A DNA stretch of 34,256 nt from Chlorobiota bacterium (lineage in GTDB: Bacteria > Bacteroidota > Bacteroidia > Bacteroidales > B39-G9), in NCBI GenBank assembly GCA_013152655.1, contig JAADFW010000028.1, forward strand, positions 4,453 to 38,708. Reading direction: 5' to 3'. The notes beneath the pieces are model-generated. The model was not told the DNA's origin, did no database searches, and saw only the letters and a program-made list of their open reading frames with translations. This document shows positions 16,553 to 26,144 of the stretch, one piece after another. Position 1 is the stretch's first letter. The number at the start of each line of letters is the position of its first letter. Both the position numbers and the translations under genes were made by a program.

Positions 16553-19500
16553 ATCTAAAACATTCTTTGGTAAAGTGAAAAATAAAATAGTGAATTTTTT
16601 ATTTAAAAAGACATTAATATTTCTGGGGTTATTGGTTTGTTCGCATATTATTTTCGCACAAATACCTTCCGGATATTATGACTCTGCCAATGGCTTAACC
16701 GGTAGTGCTTTAAAGCAGGAATTACATAATATAATAACTACAGGACATACAAAACTATCATATACACCGGGTGTTTGGAATGCATATGCAACTACAGATG
16801 TCAAGCCATCGCCCAATAATACAATAATTTGGGATATGTATTCTGATATTCCTTCCGGAACACCAAGTTATACCTATACTCTTTCTACCGACCAGTGTGG
16901 AACATACTCAGGTGAAGGAGGTTGCTACAACCGGGAACATTCATTTCCAAAAAGCTGGTGGGGCGCAGCTGATAATACTGCGAACCCACAATACACAGAT
17001 TTGAATCATTTATTTGCTACTGATGGTTATGTAAATTCAAAACGAAGTAATTATCCATTCGGACAAGTAACTTCACCTACATTTACTTCAACAAATGGGA
17101 GTAAGCTTGGGCCGAATACTTATCCTGGAGGATATACCGGAACTGTTTTTGAACCTATTGATGATTATAAAGGAGATTTTGCCAGAGGATATTTCTATAT
17201 GGCTACGCGTTATAAAGATGAAATTCCGGGCTGGGTTTCAACATATGGTGCTACAACAGATATAGACATAGTATTTGATGCTGCAGGGGAATTCAACACC
17301 TGGTATTTGAATATGCTTTTAGAGTGGAATACCAACGACCCTGTTAGCCAGAAAGAATTAGACCGAAATCAGGCTGTTTACAATGCACAGGGAAATGCCA
17401 ATCCATATATTGACCATCCTGAATATATTGATTGTATCTGGGCTGCTAATTGCGGAGGTTCTCCTACCATAAGTAACATTGCTCATTCTCCAACTAATCC
17501 AACTTCATCCGATGCTGTTTCTGTAACTGCTAATATTAGTGATGATGGTTCTGTTTCAAGTGCAACGCTATATTGGGGAACCGATGGCTCAACTTTTCCC
17601 AACAGCATTTCCATGACGGTTGGAACACCACCCGCATATTCAAGTAGTAGTAATATTCCGTCTCAATCTTCCGGAACAACAGTATATTATAAAATTACTG
17701 CTGTTGACGATGCATCAAATTCAACAACCAGTTCGGCAAATAATTATACTATTCCGAAAGCAGAACCAACCAATTTTCCTACTTCATTTAATTCAGGTGC
17801 AGTGAGTAGTTCTTCAATAGATTTATCGTGGACAGACGCTTCTTCCGGAGTAGTTCCGGATAATTATTTAATAAAATCAAGCACAGTTAGCTATAACGAT
17901 ATTACATCACCTGTTGATGGTACTTCTGAATCGGATGCAACGTTAGTTAAAAATATATCACAAGGCACTCAAACGGCCTCGTTTACAGGTTTAAGCGCTT
18001 CAACAACTTATTATTTTAAAATATTTTCATATACCAACTCAGGAACAAATATTAATTACAAAACAGATGCTACCATTCCTACTGCATCAGGAACAACAGA
18101 TGCAGTTTCTCCTTCATCAACCGAAACTTTTGTAAATTACCCTGAAACCGGGTCAAGTTATAACTCAGGTACTTTTACCGGGGTTGACGGGTCAACCTGG
18201 ACTTACACTTCTTGCAGAGGCGACCAACAAATTACTGCTGAAACACCATGTTTGGCCAAAGGAAAAACACCAGCTGCATCTGTTGAGTCGGGTTCAATAG
18301 CCGGAGGATGTGGCACACTTTCTTTCGATTATAAAATGGCTTTTTCTACTGGTGTAAATATAGATGTTTATGTGAATAATGTTTTAAAGGGAAATATTAC
18401 TTCAAGTACTGCCGGTGTACAAAATTCAGGTTCAATTACAGTTAATGAAACAGGAAGTTTTACTATAAAATTTGTTCAAAATAATACCGGTTCAGGACAA
18501 ATAAGTATTGATAATGTTACATGGACATCTTATTCTGTTTCGTGCAATGCTCCAACCACACAAGCTTCTTCTTTAGTTCTGTCAAACATAACCAAAGATA
18601 GTATAACTGTGAATTGTACAAGAGGTAATGGTGATGGAGTAATTATTAAAATGAATACTTCAAATAGTTTTACAAACCCTGTTGATGGAACTGATCCATC
18701 TGCTAATTCTACTTATGGCAGTGGAGAGCAGGTAATTTATAATTCTTCGGGAAATTCTGTTACGGTTATAGGATTAACTGGCAATACAAATTATTATTTT
18801 GAAGCTTTTGAAAAAAATTGTTCAGGAAGCAGCATTAAATTCATAACAAATAATCCACCCAAAGCTTTTGCATTAACACCAAATGCTACTTCGGGTGGTT
18901 CTTCTGGTTCTATTGCATTTCAAGGATTTGAAGGAAGCGGTTCGGATAATTGGGGTTATACGGGTGGAACTATTAATTTAACCTCAGCTAAAACCGGCAG
19001 TAATGGAGCACAACTTGCTAATAGCTCCTCTATTATTTTTAATGAAACATCAATTTCAGGTTACACTTCGGTAAAAGTAAAAATTGCAGATGCTTCATCC
19101 GGTGGAATAGAAAATGCTGATGCCCTGGAAATTTATGTAGCATTGAATAGTGCTGCGTTTTCAGCTACTCCGGATATTACCATTCAGGAAAGTAACCCAA
19201 CGGATGCTGTTTATAATGAAAGTTGGAATTTCACAGCTAGTGGAATAGCAACCACAACGGCAGGCACTCCGGCAACTTTTACAGGTTCGGGAGCAACCGG
19301 TTATGCATCTGTTGAAATAACAATTCCGGATGGAAATAGTTCTCTGGCACTAAAAATTATTGGAGCAACAAATAAGACTACCGAATATTTTCATATAGAT
19401 GATGTTGAAATAACAGGGCTAAGCAGCTCTTATTCAACTACCAATACAGATTATTTCAGAACCTGTGTAAGCGGAAATTATAATTCTGCATCTACATGGC

Positions 19501-20975
19501 AATCGTCAAATGATAACACTAACTGGTATGCTTCAAGTTTAGTTCCAGATATTAATGCCACAAATATTATTATTTCTGAAAATACCAGTATTACACACAG
19601 CAGCGATATTACCCTGAATAACCTTGAAATAAAAACAGGAAGCAACTTGTCTTTTAGTGCAGATAACCTGACGCTAACCGTACAAGGGAATATTGTTGCA
19701 AATGGGAATCTTGATTTGTCCAGAGCAGGTTCATTATTAAAACTAAATGGTGCTGCTTTGCAAACTTTATCAGGAACAGGAACTGTCTCCTTATACAATT
19801 TAGAAGTAGATAACACGAATAATGTTACTTTTCAAAACGATGTTACTGTTTCTAATTTGTTAACTATAACGAACGGTGTTATAAACTCCTCTTCTAATAC
19901 CATAACAATTGAAAATGCATCTACAACTGCTATAACGGGGTTTTCATCAACTAAATATATAAACGGAATATTAAAAAGAGCGGTTAATGCAACAGGTTCT
20001 TATGAATTTCCTGTTGGTTCATCAAGTAATTACGAATATGCAAAAATTGACTTAAATTCATCAAACGGAATTTCATATTTAACAGCCAGCTTTTCAACTT
20101 CAATAACCGGTTCGGCACCGAGCTTAACATTGAATAGTGTAAATATAAATTCGTTGTTAGATGCAGGAATCTGGACAATTACACCTGATGCAGTAAGCTC
20201 AGTAAATTATGATGTAACCATTGTATCAAGAGGGCATACAAATGGTGGTATCTCTTCTGATTATCATACAATATTGAAAAGAGACAATTCAACTGCTGCA
20301 TGGGGATTATACGGAAGTTTTAATGTTGCTGACCAATCAGGTTCAGGAACCAATCCTATCACATTAAAAAGAACCGGCATTACAAGTTTTTCCGATTTTG
20401 GAGGAGGAACAGGAAATGCTCCTTTGCCCATTGAATTGCTTTCCTTCAATGTGAAAAAAGTAAACAATTCAGTTAAAATAGAATGGGAAACGGCTTCGGA
20501 AATAAATAATGATTTTTTTACTATTTTACGTTCAGGCGACGGCCTGAAATTTGAATCAATATTAGATGTTCCCGGAAAAGGAAACAGTAATACAATTATG
20601 TATTATTTTGCTTTTGATAATTTTCCGCTTGAAGGAATTTCTTATTATCAATTAAAGCAATTTGATTTTGATGGAACCTCAAGTATGAGCAAAATATTAA
20701 GTTTGAATAATAATATTAAAGATTTAAAATTAACTCTAAACAACTTTAGTAATACAGAAAATGGTATTTACGGAAATATTTTAAATCCTGAATTCGCAAT
20801 TTTATCGTTATTTATTTACGATGGATCAGGCAAAATAATTGAGATGAAAAATTTAGGTAAAAGTAATTTCACAAAGCTAAGCATTAGCACAAAAAATTAT
20901 AAATCAGGAATTTATTATTTAATTATTAATAATGGACATTCTAAAATAAGCAAGAAATTTGTTGTTTGGCAATAG
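16545..20975 (+). CDS. Secreted endonuclease I family nuclease with FN3 and adhesive domains and a T9SS sorting tail
   Basis: A 1476-residue exported protein. A signal peptide with a long basic n-region ends near residue 39 (SHIIFAQ). Residues about 40-310 form an endonuclease I domain (E. coli EndA/Vibrio Dns family), with the His-Me-type core CYNREHSFPKSWWG (His132) and TDLNHLFATDGYVNSKRSNY (Asn154, His155). These enzymes cut DNA outside the cell. There follow an Ig-like segment, an FN3 domain (about 405-525), a Cys-containing beta-sandwich (about 527-665), a second FN3-like part, another beta-sandwich (about 785-960), a long Ser/Thr/Asn-rich repeat-like region and a C-terminal sorting domain (last 75 residues, ending SKISKKFVVWQ). 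By analogy it is sent through the type IX system to the cell surface and may serve DNA as a nutrient source or defence against DNA traps. The gene stands alone. Confidence 0.92.
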   Translation: MLLSKTFFGKVKNKIVNFLFKKTLIFLGLLVCSHIIFAQIPSGYYDSANGLTGSALKQELHNIITTGHTKLSYTPGVWNAYATTDVKPSPNNTIIWDMYSDIPSGTPSYTYTLSTDQCGTYSGEGGCYNREHSFPKSWWGAADNTANPQYTDLNHLFATDGYVNSKRSNYPFGQVTSPTFTSTNGSKLGPNTYPGGYTGTVFEPIDDYKGDFARGYFYMATRYKDEIPGWVSTYGATTDIDIVFDAAGEFNTWYLNMLLEWNTNDPVSQKELDRNQAVYNAQGNANPYIDHPEYIDCIWAANCGGSPTISNIAHSPTNPTSSDAVSVTANISDDGSVSSATLYWGTDGSTFPNSISMTVGTPPAYSSSSNIPSQSSGTTVYYKITAVDDASNSTTSSANNYTIPKAEPTNFPTSFNSGAVSSSSIDLSWTDASSGVVPDNYLIKSSTVSYNDITSPVDGTSESDATLVKNISQGTQTASFTGLSASTTYYFKIFSYTNSGTNINYKTDATIPTASGTTDAVSPSSTETFVNYPETGSSYNSGTFTGVDGSTWTYTSCRGDQQITAETPCLAKGKTPAASVESGSIAGGCGTLSFDYKMAFSTGVNIDVYVNNVLKGNITSSTAGVQNSGSITVNETGSFTIKFVQNNTGSGQISIDNVTWTSYSVSCNAPTTQASSLVLSNITKDSITVNCTRGNGDGVIIKMNTSNSFTNPVDGTDPSANSTYGSGEQVIYNSSGNSVTVIGLTGNTNYYFEAFEKNCSGSSIKFITNNPPKAFALTPNATSGGSSGSIAFQGFEGSGSDNWGYTGGTINLTSAKTGSNGAQLANSSSIIFNETSISGYTSVKVKIADASSGGIENADALEIYVALNSAAFSATPDITIQESNPTDAVYNESWNFTASGIATTTAGTPATFTGSGATGYASVEITIPDGNSSLALKIIGATNKTTEYFHIDDVEITGLSSSYSTTNTDYFRTCVSGNYNSASTWQSSNDNTNWYASSLVPDINATNIIISENTSITHSSDITLNNLEIKTGSNLSFSADNLTLTVQGNIVANGNLDLSRAGSLLKLNGAALQTLSGTGTVSLYNLEVDNTNNVTFQNDVTVSNLLTITNGVINSSSNTITIENASTTAITGFSSTKYINGILKRAVNATGSYEFPVGSSSNYEYAKIDLNSSNGISYLTASFSTSITGSAPSLTLNSVNINSLLDAGIWTITPDAVSSVNYDVTIVSRGHTNGGISSDYHTILKRDNSTAAWGLYGSFNVADQSGSGTNPITLKRTGITSFSDFGGGTGNAPLPIELLSFNVKKVNNSVKIEWETASEINNDFFTILRSGDGLKFESILDVPGKGNSNTIMYYFAFDNFPLEGISYYQLKQFDFDGTSSMSKILSLNNNIKDLKLTLNNFSNTENGIYGNILNPEFAILSLFIYDGSGKIIEMKNLGKSNFTKLSISTKNYKSGIYYLIINNGHSKISKKFVVWQ

Positions 20976-21034
20976 GTGAAATGAATAAGAAATGATGCAA
21001 TACAGAATTAATTACGCATTTTTTTTTATTTTTT

Positions 21035-21064
21035 TTTGCAGTAAAAGAAAATTATTTACTTTTG
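21035..21064 (+). promoter_or_regulatory. Promoter of tRNA-Phe
   Basis: TTTG at 21035-21038 and TACTTTTG at 21057-21064, separated by 18 bases, match the Bacteroidetes consensus. Transcription should start near 21071, about 11 bases before the tRNA. Confidence 0.75.
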
Positions 21065-21081
21065 CACCTGCTTAAGTAAAA

Positions 21082-21154
<73 letters not shown>

Positions 21155-21160
21155 CAAAAC

Positions 21161-21202
21161 AAACCCGATTGTGAATCAGTAATTTACAATTGGGTTTTTT
21201 GT
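21161..21202 (+). terminator. Rho-independent terminator of tRNA-Phe
   Basis: AACCCGATTGT (21162-21172) pairs with ACAATTGGGTT (21186-21196), 11 bp with one G-U, followed by a T run. It begins 8 bases after the tRNA. Confidence 0.82.
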
Positions 21203-21250
21203 TTAAGAAAAGTAGAATGAATAGAATAAGTGAATATTCCTACAAGTGGA

Positions 21251-21631
21251 TTAAACTATATTTTCAGCAAAAATTTCCGATTCGGAATTAGCAGTTTTTA
21301 TTTTAAACCTTATAAGCAAACCCATGGTTTTGGCAGCAGTTTTAAACATAGTATTGGTGCTAATAATCCACATATAGTCAATCTGCGATTTTAGTTCATT
21401 AATGGTTTGTTGCCAAAGCTTCCTTGCATTTGTTTCATATCCGGTCATGTTCAGGCAATTACAGATTATTGCAACTTTTTCATCGGCAGCGAGGTTAAAA
21501 GTAAATTCTTCTCTCCATTTTGATATTGCTTTTTTTGCAATATTTTCATCTAACTGGCCATTAATAGTTAGCCTCAAACATTTCTTTTCTTTTTTTTGTA
21601 TCCATTCAATATTTACATCATGTGTTTCCAT
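21251..21631 (-). CDS. STAS-like (SpoIIAA-like) small protein
   Basis: A 126-residue soluble protein with no signal peptide or TM segment. The pattern fits the SpoIIAA-like/STAS fold: a strand with LRLTINGQLD, a helix KKAISKWREEF, a strand VAIICNCLNMTGY, a helix ARKLWQQTINELKSQI, a strand YMWIISTNTMF, and a helix AAKTMGLLIRF followed by a final strand. The usual phospho-Ser/Thr position after the central strand could be Thr in NMTGY. Such proteins act as anti-anti-sigma factors or membrane-lipid-binding modules, and are substrates for SpoIIE phosphatases, of which this window has two. It is not adjacent to them, so the link is only a suggestion. Start ATG at 21631. Fold assignment is by eye and moderately sure. 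Confidence 0.7.
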   Translation of the reverse strand: METHDVNIEWIQKKEKKCLRLTINGQLDENIAKKAISKWREEFTFNLAADEKVAIICNCLNMTGYETNARKLWQQTINELKSQIDYMWIISTNTMFKTAAKTMGLLIRFKIKTANSESEIFAENIV

Positions 21632-21644
21632 TTATGGTTATTTT

Positions 21645-21662
21645 AATCGGGTTAATCCGATT
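21645..21662. repeat. Inverted repeat upstream of the STAS-like gene
   Basis: AATCGG and CCGATT face each other across GTTAAT, 13 bases before the ATG of the STAS-like gene. In an AT-rich spacer this GC-containing palindrome could be an operator or a leader hairpin. Confidence 0.4.
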
Positions 21663-21693
21663 TAGATTAATTTATGGTTTATTCAATACTTTT

Positions 21694-21723
21694 CAAGCAA
21701 TTTAGCATATATAGCAAGCAATT
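21694..21723. repeat. Direct repeat CAAGCAATT spaced by 21 bp
   Basis: CAAGCAATT occurs at 21694-21702 and 21715-21723, exactly two helical turns apart, in the divergent spacer between the STAS-like gene and purine nucleoside phosphorylase. This spacing is typical of tandem binding sites for a dimeric regulator, but chance is possible. Confidence 0.35.
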
Positions 21724-21891
21724 ACAAATATTTTTATTTATATAACCTTCATTTTATCAAATTTTAAAGTTTTATTAACAAAACTGAATTTAAAATAATA
21801 AAATAGTATAGTAAAAAATGATATTATAAGTCAAATCTGTTATTTTTACATCTTCATTTTTTTTTGAAATTATTAATTCAATATTATTTAA

Positions 21892-22707
21892 ATGCTTGAA
21901 AAAATAAAAAATACCGCTTCTTTTCTTTTACAGAAAATTGAAAACAAACCGGAAGTGGGAATAATATTAGGCAGTGGCTTAGGAGGCTTGGTGAATCATA
22001 TTAATATCGAAAAATCTTTCCCTTATGAAAAAATACCAGATTTTCCTACATCAACCGTTGAGGGGCATAAAGGTGCTTTAATTTTCGGAAAGCTTGGTGA
22101 CAAAAGCGTTGTTGCCATGCAGGGAAGATTTCATTATTATGAAGGTTATTCTATGGACAAGGTTACCTTTCCGGTAAGGGTAATGAAATATTTAGGCATA
22201 AAGACTTTAATTGTTTCAAATGCTGCCGGTGGCTTAAACCCCGATTATAATGTTGGCGATTTAATGATAATTAGCGATCATATTAATTTTTTTCCTAATA
22301 ATCCGCTTTTAGGCCCAAACAACAATGAATTAGGAACACGTTTTCCTGATATGAGTAATACATATAATGCTAACATACGTAAACAAGCTAAACAGATTGC
22401 AGCACAAAATAATATACCGGTTCGGGAAGGTGTATATATTGGCAGTTCAGGGCCAATGCTGGAAACACCGGCTGAATACAAAATGTTTCGTATTTTAGGT
22501 GCTGATGCAACCGGTATGTCAACTGTGCCTGAAGTAATTGCAGCACATCATATGAACATTAAATGTTTTGGCATGTCTGTTATTACTAATGTGAGCAACA
22601 AAGTTGACCCTAACGAAGAAACCACCCACGAAGAAGTACAAAATGTTGCCGGCGATGTTGAACCAAAAATGTCTTTACTTATTACTGAAATAATACGATT
22701 ATTATAA
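21892..22707 (+). CDS. punA: Purine nucleoside phosphorylase (trimeric PNP class)
   Basis: Cytoplasmic enzyme of 271 residues that splits (deoxy)inosine or guanosine with phosphate into the base and (deoxy)ribose-1-phosphate for purine salvage. Family motifs are present: GIILGSGLGG (phosphate loop, 23-32), MQGRFHYYEGY (His81), LIVSNAAGGLNP (107-116), ETPAEY with Glu191, GMSTVPEV (208-215) and SVITNVS with Asn233. The Glu/Asn pair is the one found in the low-molecular-weight, 6-oxopurine-specific class. The common GPSYETPAE reads GPMLETPAE here. The ATG at 21892 gives a normal N-terminus. A lipoprotein gene follows 62 bases later on the same strand. The symbol is by analogy to the class. Confidence 0.95.
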   Translation: MLEKIKNTASFLLQKIENKPEVGIILGSGLGGLVNHINIEKSFPYEKIPDFPTSTVEGHKGALIFGKLGDKSVVAMQGRFHYYEGYSMDKVTFPVRVMKYLGIKTLIVSNAAGGLNPDYNVGDLMIISDHINFFPNNPLLGPNNNELGTRFPDMSNTYNANIRKQAKQIAAQNNIPVREGVYIGSSGPMLETPAEYKMFRILGADATGMSTVPEVIAAHHMNIKCFGMSVITNVSNKVDPNEETTHEEVQNVAGDVEPKMSLLITEIIRLL

Positions 22708-22769
22708 CGAATTTACTATTTTAAGAACATTGTTTATATGATACCGGAAACCTATTAAAACAAAAATAT

Positions 22770-23231
22770 ATGAAAACATTAATTATCTTATTATTCTCAT
22801 TTTGCCTTTTTGGTTGTTTTAGTAAAGATTTTAAAGTTATTGACGCAACTTCCCAAAAATGGGTTGGTGGAATCCCAGGGTCAGGTAAAGGAACAAATTA
22901 TGTAATTAAAGTTATTTCTTTTAAAAACAATAAATATTTACATATCAATCAAGTTTGGATTGGTGATGAATATTATAATGTTAAAGCACTTAAAAATCCG
23001 GCCTTAATAAATGAAACAAGCTTTGAAAAAAATGATACTCTTTATATAAAGATACATAAATATATCAGAACTAATATGTTAGGCGAGGTTGTAAAACCTA
23101 AAGCCACAGAAGAATCTAAAGTTCCAATAAAATATGACGGTGCTGCATTAATTGGATATACTTATAGAGGAAAGAAAAAATATAAAGAAATAAAAACTTT
23201 TAAAGAATTGAAATTCATTCCGTATCAATAA
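22770..23231 (+). CDS. Lipoprotein of unknown function
   Basis: A 153-residue protein with a lipoprotein signal (MKTLIILLFSFCLFGC; lipobox LFGC with acylated Cys16). After the cysteine comes SKDFKVIDATSQKWVGG, then a soluble, beta-rich, basic sequence with many Lys. FSKD lacks an outer-surface export signal that I would recognise, so periplasmic attachment is likely. I do not know a named domain. The gene lies 62 bases after PNP on the same strand and may share its transcript; it ends 170 bases before gpmI, which has its own promoter. Codon use and composition are like its neighbours. Coding is well supported by the signal and frame length; function is open. Confidence 0.8.
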   Translation: MKTLIILLFSFCLFGCFSKDFKVIDATSQKWVGGIPGSGKGTNYVIKVISFKNNKYLHINQVWIGDEYYNVKALKNPALINETSFEKNDTLYIKIHKYIRTNMLGEVVKPKATEESKVPIKYDGAALIGYTYRGKKKYKEIKTFKELKFIPYQ

Positions 23232-23369
23232 TTCAGGAATTCATTTATTTCCTGTAACAGAAATATCTATTGATTATGCACAACAAATAGTTCATTACTC
23301 ATTATTTATAAAGTTGTATATTTAGAAATTAATTAACAATAACTGTTAACAGGTTTCTTCTCTTTGTTC

Positions 23370-23377
23370 TATCTTTG
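23370..23377 (+). promoter_or_regulatory. -7 box of the gpmI operon
   Basis: TATCTTTG followed by CGGG is an exact TAnnTTTG box in the form most often seen in this phylum. Transcription would start near 23384, about 18 bases before the ATG at 23402. The -33 box is weak (GTTAAC near 23345). Confidence 0.6.
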
Positions 23378-23401
23378 CGGGTAAATTCAAATACTTCAAA
23401 T

Positions 23402-24925
23402 ATGCAAAACAAAGCAATTCTATTAATACTTGATGGCTGGGGAATTGGAGATCATACAAAAAAAGATGCTATTTTTTCAGGCGAAACCCCTCATATTGAT
23501 AAATTAACTGCCAATTATCCACATTCAAAGTTATTAACGTCAGGCGAAAATGTTGGGTTGCCCGATGGACAAATGGGAAATTCGGAAGTTGGACATTTAA
23601 ATATTGGAGCCGGAAGAGTTGTTTACCAGGATTTAGTAAAAATTAATAAAGCAATTCAAGATAAATCTTTTTTCAATAATCCGGTTTTAACCAGTGCATT
23701 TAATTTTGCAAAATCAAATAACTCTAATGTTCATTTTATGGGGCTGGTTTCTAACGGGGGAGTACACTCTTCAAACCAACATTTGTACGCCCTTTGCGAT
23801 ATGGCCGAAACTTACGGATTAGAAAATGTATTTATTCATGCCTTTACCGACGGAAGAGATACTGACCCTAAAAGCGGAGTTAGATTTATTAAGGAATTAC
23901 AAGACCACCTATTAAATTCAGCAGGTGAAATTGCTTCAGTTATTGGAAGATACTATGCAATGGACAGAGATAAAAGATGGGACAGAATTAAAATAGCTTA
24001 TGACTTGCTTGTAAACGGAATAGGGAAAAAAACAAATGATATTCTTAAATCTATACATCAACAATATGATAATAACATAACCGATGAATTTCTTGAGCCA
24101 ATTGTTCATACCGATGCTAATGAAAATGCTATTGGTACAATTAAACAAAATGACGTTGTAATATTTTTTAATTTCCGAAACGACAGGGCACGCGAATTAA
24201 CTTATGTGCTTTCGCAACAAAATTTACCCGATTTTGGAATGAAAAGTATTCCTTTGCATTTTTGTATAATGACTCCTTATGATGCTACGTATAGCGGACT
24301 AAAAATTATTTATGATAAGAAAAATGTTAAAAACACTATTGGTGAGTATATAGCTAATCTTGGGAAAAAGCAAATTAGAATTGCCGAAACAGAAAAATAT
24401 GCACATGTTACATTTTTCTTTTCGGGAGGAAGGGAAGACGAATTCAATAATGAAAAAAGAATTTTAATACCATCTCCAAAAGTTGCAACCTATGACTTGA
24501 AACCTGAAATGAGTGCATATGAAGTAAAAGATGCTATTGTTAAAGAGTTGAATAAAGGCGAAGTAGATTTTGTTTGTTTAAATTTTGCCAATGGCGACAT
24601 GGTTGGCCATACCGGAATATACTCTGCCATACTAAAAGCAGTTAAAACTGTTGACAATTGTGTGGAAGAGGTTGTTAAAGCTGCCAAAAATAATGGATAT
24701 GAAGCACTTATTATTGCCGACCACGGAAATGCAGATAATGCAATAAATGCAAATGGAACGCCAAATACAGCCCATTCGTTAAATCCGGTTCCTTGTATTT
24801 TAATTTCAGATAAGTACAAAAAAATTAATAACGGTATTTTGGCCGATGTTGCCCCTACCCTTCTTAATTTAATGAACTTACCCATTCCTGATGAAATGAC
24901 AGGCAAATCCTTAATCTCAGAATAA
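23402..24925 (+). CDS. gpmI: 2,3-bisphosphoglycerate-independent phosphoglycerate mutase
   Basis: Glycolytic enzyme of 507 residues that interconverts 3- and 2-phosphoglycerate with two Mn ions in the cytoplasm. It shows the alkaline-phosphatase-type core LLILDGWG (Asp11), the phospho-Ser motif [17 protein letters not shown] (Ser61), [37 protein letters not shown] and [10 protein letters not shown]. Length is normal for the family. The frame extends upstream to a TTG at 23375, but that lies inside the promoter, so the ATG at 23402 is the start. It is the first gene of a tight run: the next three genes follow at 6, 16 and 30 bases. Confidence 0.97.
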   Translation: MQNKAILLILDGWGIGDHTKKDAIFSGETPHIDKLTANYPHSKLLTSGENVGLPDGQMGNSEVGHLNIGAGRVVYQDLVKINKAIQDKSFFNNPVLTSAFNFAKSNNSNVHFMGLVSNGGVHSSNQHLYALCDMAETYGLENVFIHAFTDGRDTDPKSGVRFIKELQDHLLNSAGEIASVIGRYYAMDRDKRWDRIKIAYDLLVNGIGKKTNDILKSIHQQYDNNITDEFLEPIVHTDANENAIGTIKQNDVVIFFNFRNDRARELTYVLSQQNLPDFGMKSIPLHFCIMTPYDATYSGLKIIYDKKNVKNTIGEYIANLGKKQIRIAETEKYAHVTFFFSGGREDEFNNEKRILIPSPKVATYDLKPEMSAYEVKDAIVKELNKGEVDFVCLNFANGDMVGHTGIYSAILKAVKTVDNCVEEVVKAAKNNGYEALIIADHGNADNAINANGTPNTAHSLNPVPCILISDKYKKINNGILADVAPTLLNLMNLPIPDEMTGKSLISE

Positions 24926-24931
24926 TTAAGC

Positions 24932-25507
24932 ATGCTACAAATTAACGACACAATAATTAGCCTGGATATTTTAGATAAAAACTTTACTTGCAATTTGGAA
25001 AAATGCAAAGGTGCTTGTTGCATTAAAGGTGATTCAGGAGCACCTCTTGAAGAAGAAGAATTAGAAATAATAGAAAGTATTTATCCCTTAATCAGGAAAT
25101 ACCTGACCACTGAAGGAGATATTGCAATTAAAGCAAATGGTGGTTATACTATTGATAGCGATGGGGATTATGTTACTACATTAGTTAATAACAATGAATG
25201 TGCTTATGTGTATTTTGAAAATGGCATTGCAAAATGTTGTATTGAAAAAGCATTTAACGATGGAATAATTGATTTTAAAAAACCCGTATCGTGCCATTTA
25301 TATCCTGTAAGAATTAAAAAATATAAATCGTTTCAGGGAGTAAATTATGACAAAAGCGAGTTATGTAAGTCAGCTGTAAAATTAGGCAATAAAATAAAGC
25401 AGCCTTTGTTTATTTTTTTAGAAGAACCTCTAAAAAGAAAATTTGGCGAAAACTGGTATAAACAGCTTCATTATGCCGGAATAAATAAGGACAAAATAAT
25501 AAGCTAA
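24932..25507 (+). CDS. DUF3109 family cysteine-rich protein
   Basis: A 191-residue cytoplasmic protein common in Bacteroidota, of unknown function. It has nine cysteines in a fixed pattern: Cys20, 25, 29 and 30 (TCNLEKCKGACC), Cys90 (NNNECAY), Cys102-103 (AKCCIEKA), Cys121 (PVSCHLYPVR) and Cys145 (SELCKSA). The pattern recalls the YkgJ zinc/iron-chelating family and suggests a bound metal or Fe-S cluster. It starts 6 bases after gpmI and is probably cotranscribed. The family call is made from the N-terminal and SCHLYPVR motifs; the cofactor is inferred. Confidence 0.85.
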   Translation: MLQINDTIISLDILDKNFTCNLEKCKGACCIKGDSGAPLEEEELEIIESIYPLIRKYLTTEGDIAIKANGGYTIDSDGDYVTTLVNNNECAYVYFENGIAKCCIEKAFNDGIIDFKKPVSCHLYPVRIKKYKSFQGVNYDKSELCKSAVKLGNKIKQPLFIFLEEPLKRKFGENWYKQLHYAGINKDKIIS

Positions 25508-25523
25508 TCAAGTTATATTTGTT

Positions 25524-26114
25524 ATGACAAATGCTATAAAATATGTATTTTTTTTACTCATAATTATTCAATTTAGCGTTGTCATGCAAGCCCAGGAAGG
25601 TGATGAAGTATTTATCATGGATAACGCCATATATAAGCCAAAGAGTAATTGGCTGACATTGGGAGTGGGATATGCCTATAATATTGATAAAAATGAAAGT
25701 GAGTTAGGCGGAAGCATAGTCTATCATGCCCAATTAAAAAAAATAGTGCTTAGTGGCGGATATCATTTGTTTACCAACGAGTCTTTTATCTCCAGGTCGT
25801 ATCAATCGATGACCAATTTTACTATAGGTGTTGGTTACAGAAAAGAAACGCTTAAATCAAACATTGCTGCTTTTATCGGGCCGCTATATGCATACGGAAG
25901 AAAAACAGTAAACCAGGATCAGTATTATAAATTCAGAAGCCCCGGGTTTTTTGTAAATGTAGCCTATACACATAAATTGTTTTACGATATAGGTTTTGGC
26001 CCAACTATTTTTTATCACTTTTCCAAATATTATCAAGTTATTGGAATTGAACTGCATGTATATTTCTCAGGTGCTTTAAAAACCAAAATAAAACAACCAA
26101 AAATAAATTATTAA
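25524..26114 (+). CDS. Putative small outer-membrane beta-barrel protein
   Basis: A 196-residue exported protein. A signal peptide (MTNAIKYVFFLLIIIQFSVV, ending MQAQ) is followed by alternating strands rich in Gly and aromatic residues, such as NWLTLGVGYAYNI, VLSGGYHLF, NFTIGVGYRKE and FVNVAYTHKLFYDIGFG, and a final strand IGIELHVYFSG. This pattern suits a barrel of about eight strands, although the last residues are charged (KTKIKQPKINY) and not the usual C-terminal aromatic. No family is recognised. It lies 16 bases after the DUF3109 gene and 30 bases before the dipeptidase, in the gpmI run. Confidence 0.75.
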   Translation: MTNAIKYVFFLLIIIQFSVVMQAQEGDEVFIMDNAIYKPKSNWLTLGVGYAYNIDKNESELGGSIVYHAQLKKIVLSGGYHLFTNESFISRSYQSMTNFTIGVGYRKETLKSNIAAFIGPLYAYGRKTVNQDQYYKFRSPGFFVNVAYTHKLFYDIGFGPTIFYHFSKYYQVIGIELHVYFSGALKTKIKQPKINY

Positions 26115-26144
26115 ATTAATTTACACTAAAATTAAAAATTTGCA

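Noticed and set aside
23239..23262. Hairpin CAGGAA/TTCCTG after the lipoprotein gene as a terminator
   Set aside because: Short stem with no T tract following, so termination is not supported.
23375..23401. Upstream TTG start for gpmI, adding nine residues
   Set aside because: The TTG is part of the TATCTTTG promoter box, and the ATG at 23402 gives the normal family N-terminus.
24490..25023. Minus-strand open frame of 177 codons opposite gpmI and the DUF3109 gene
   Set aside because: Both plus-strand genes have firm family motifs across the same bases, and this translation looks like an antisense shadow.
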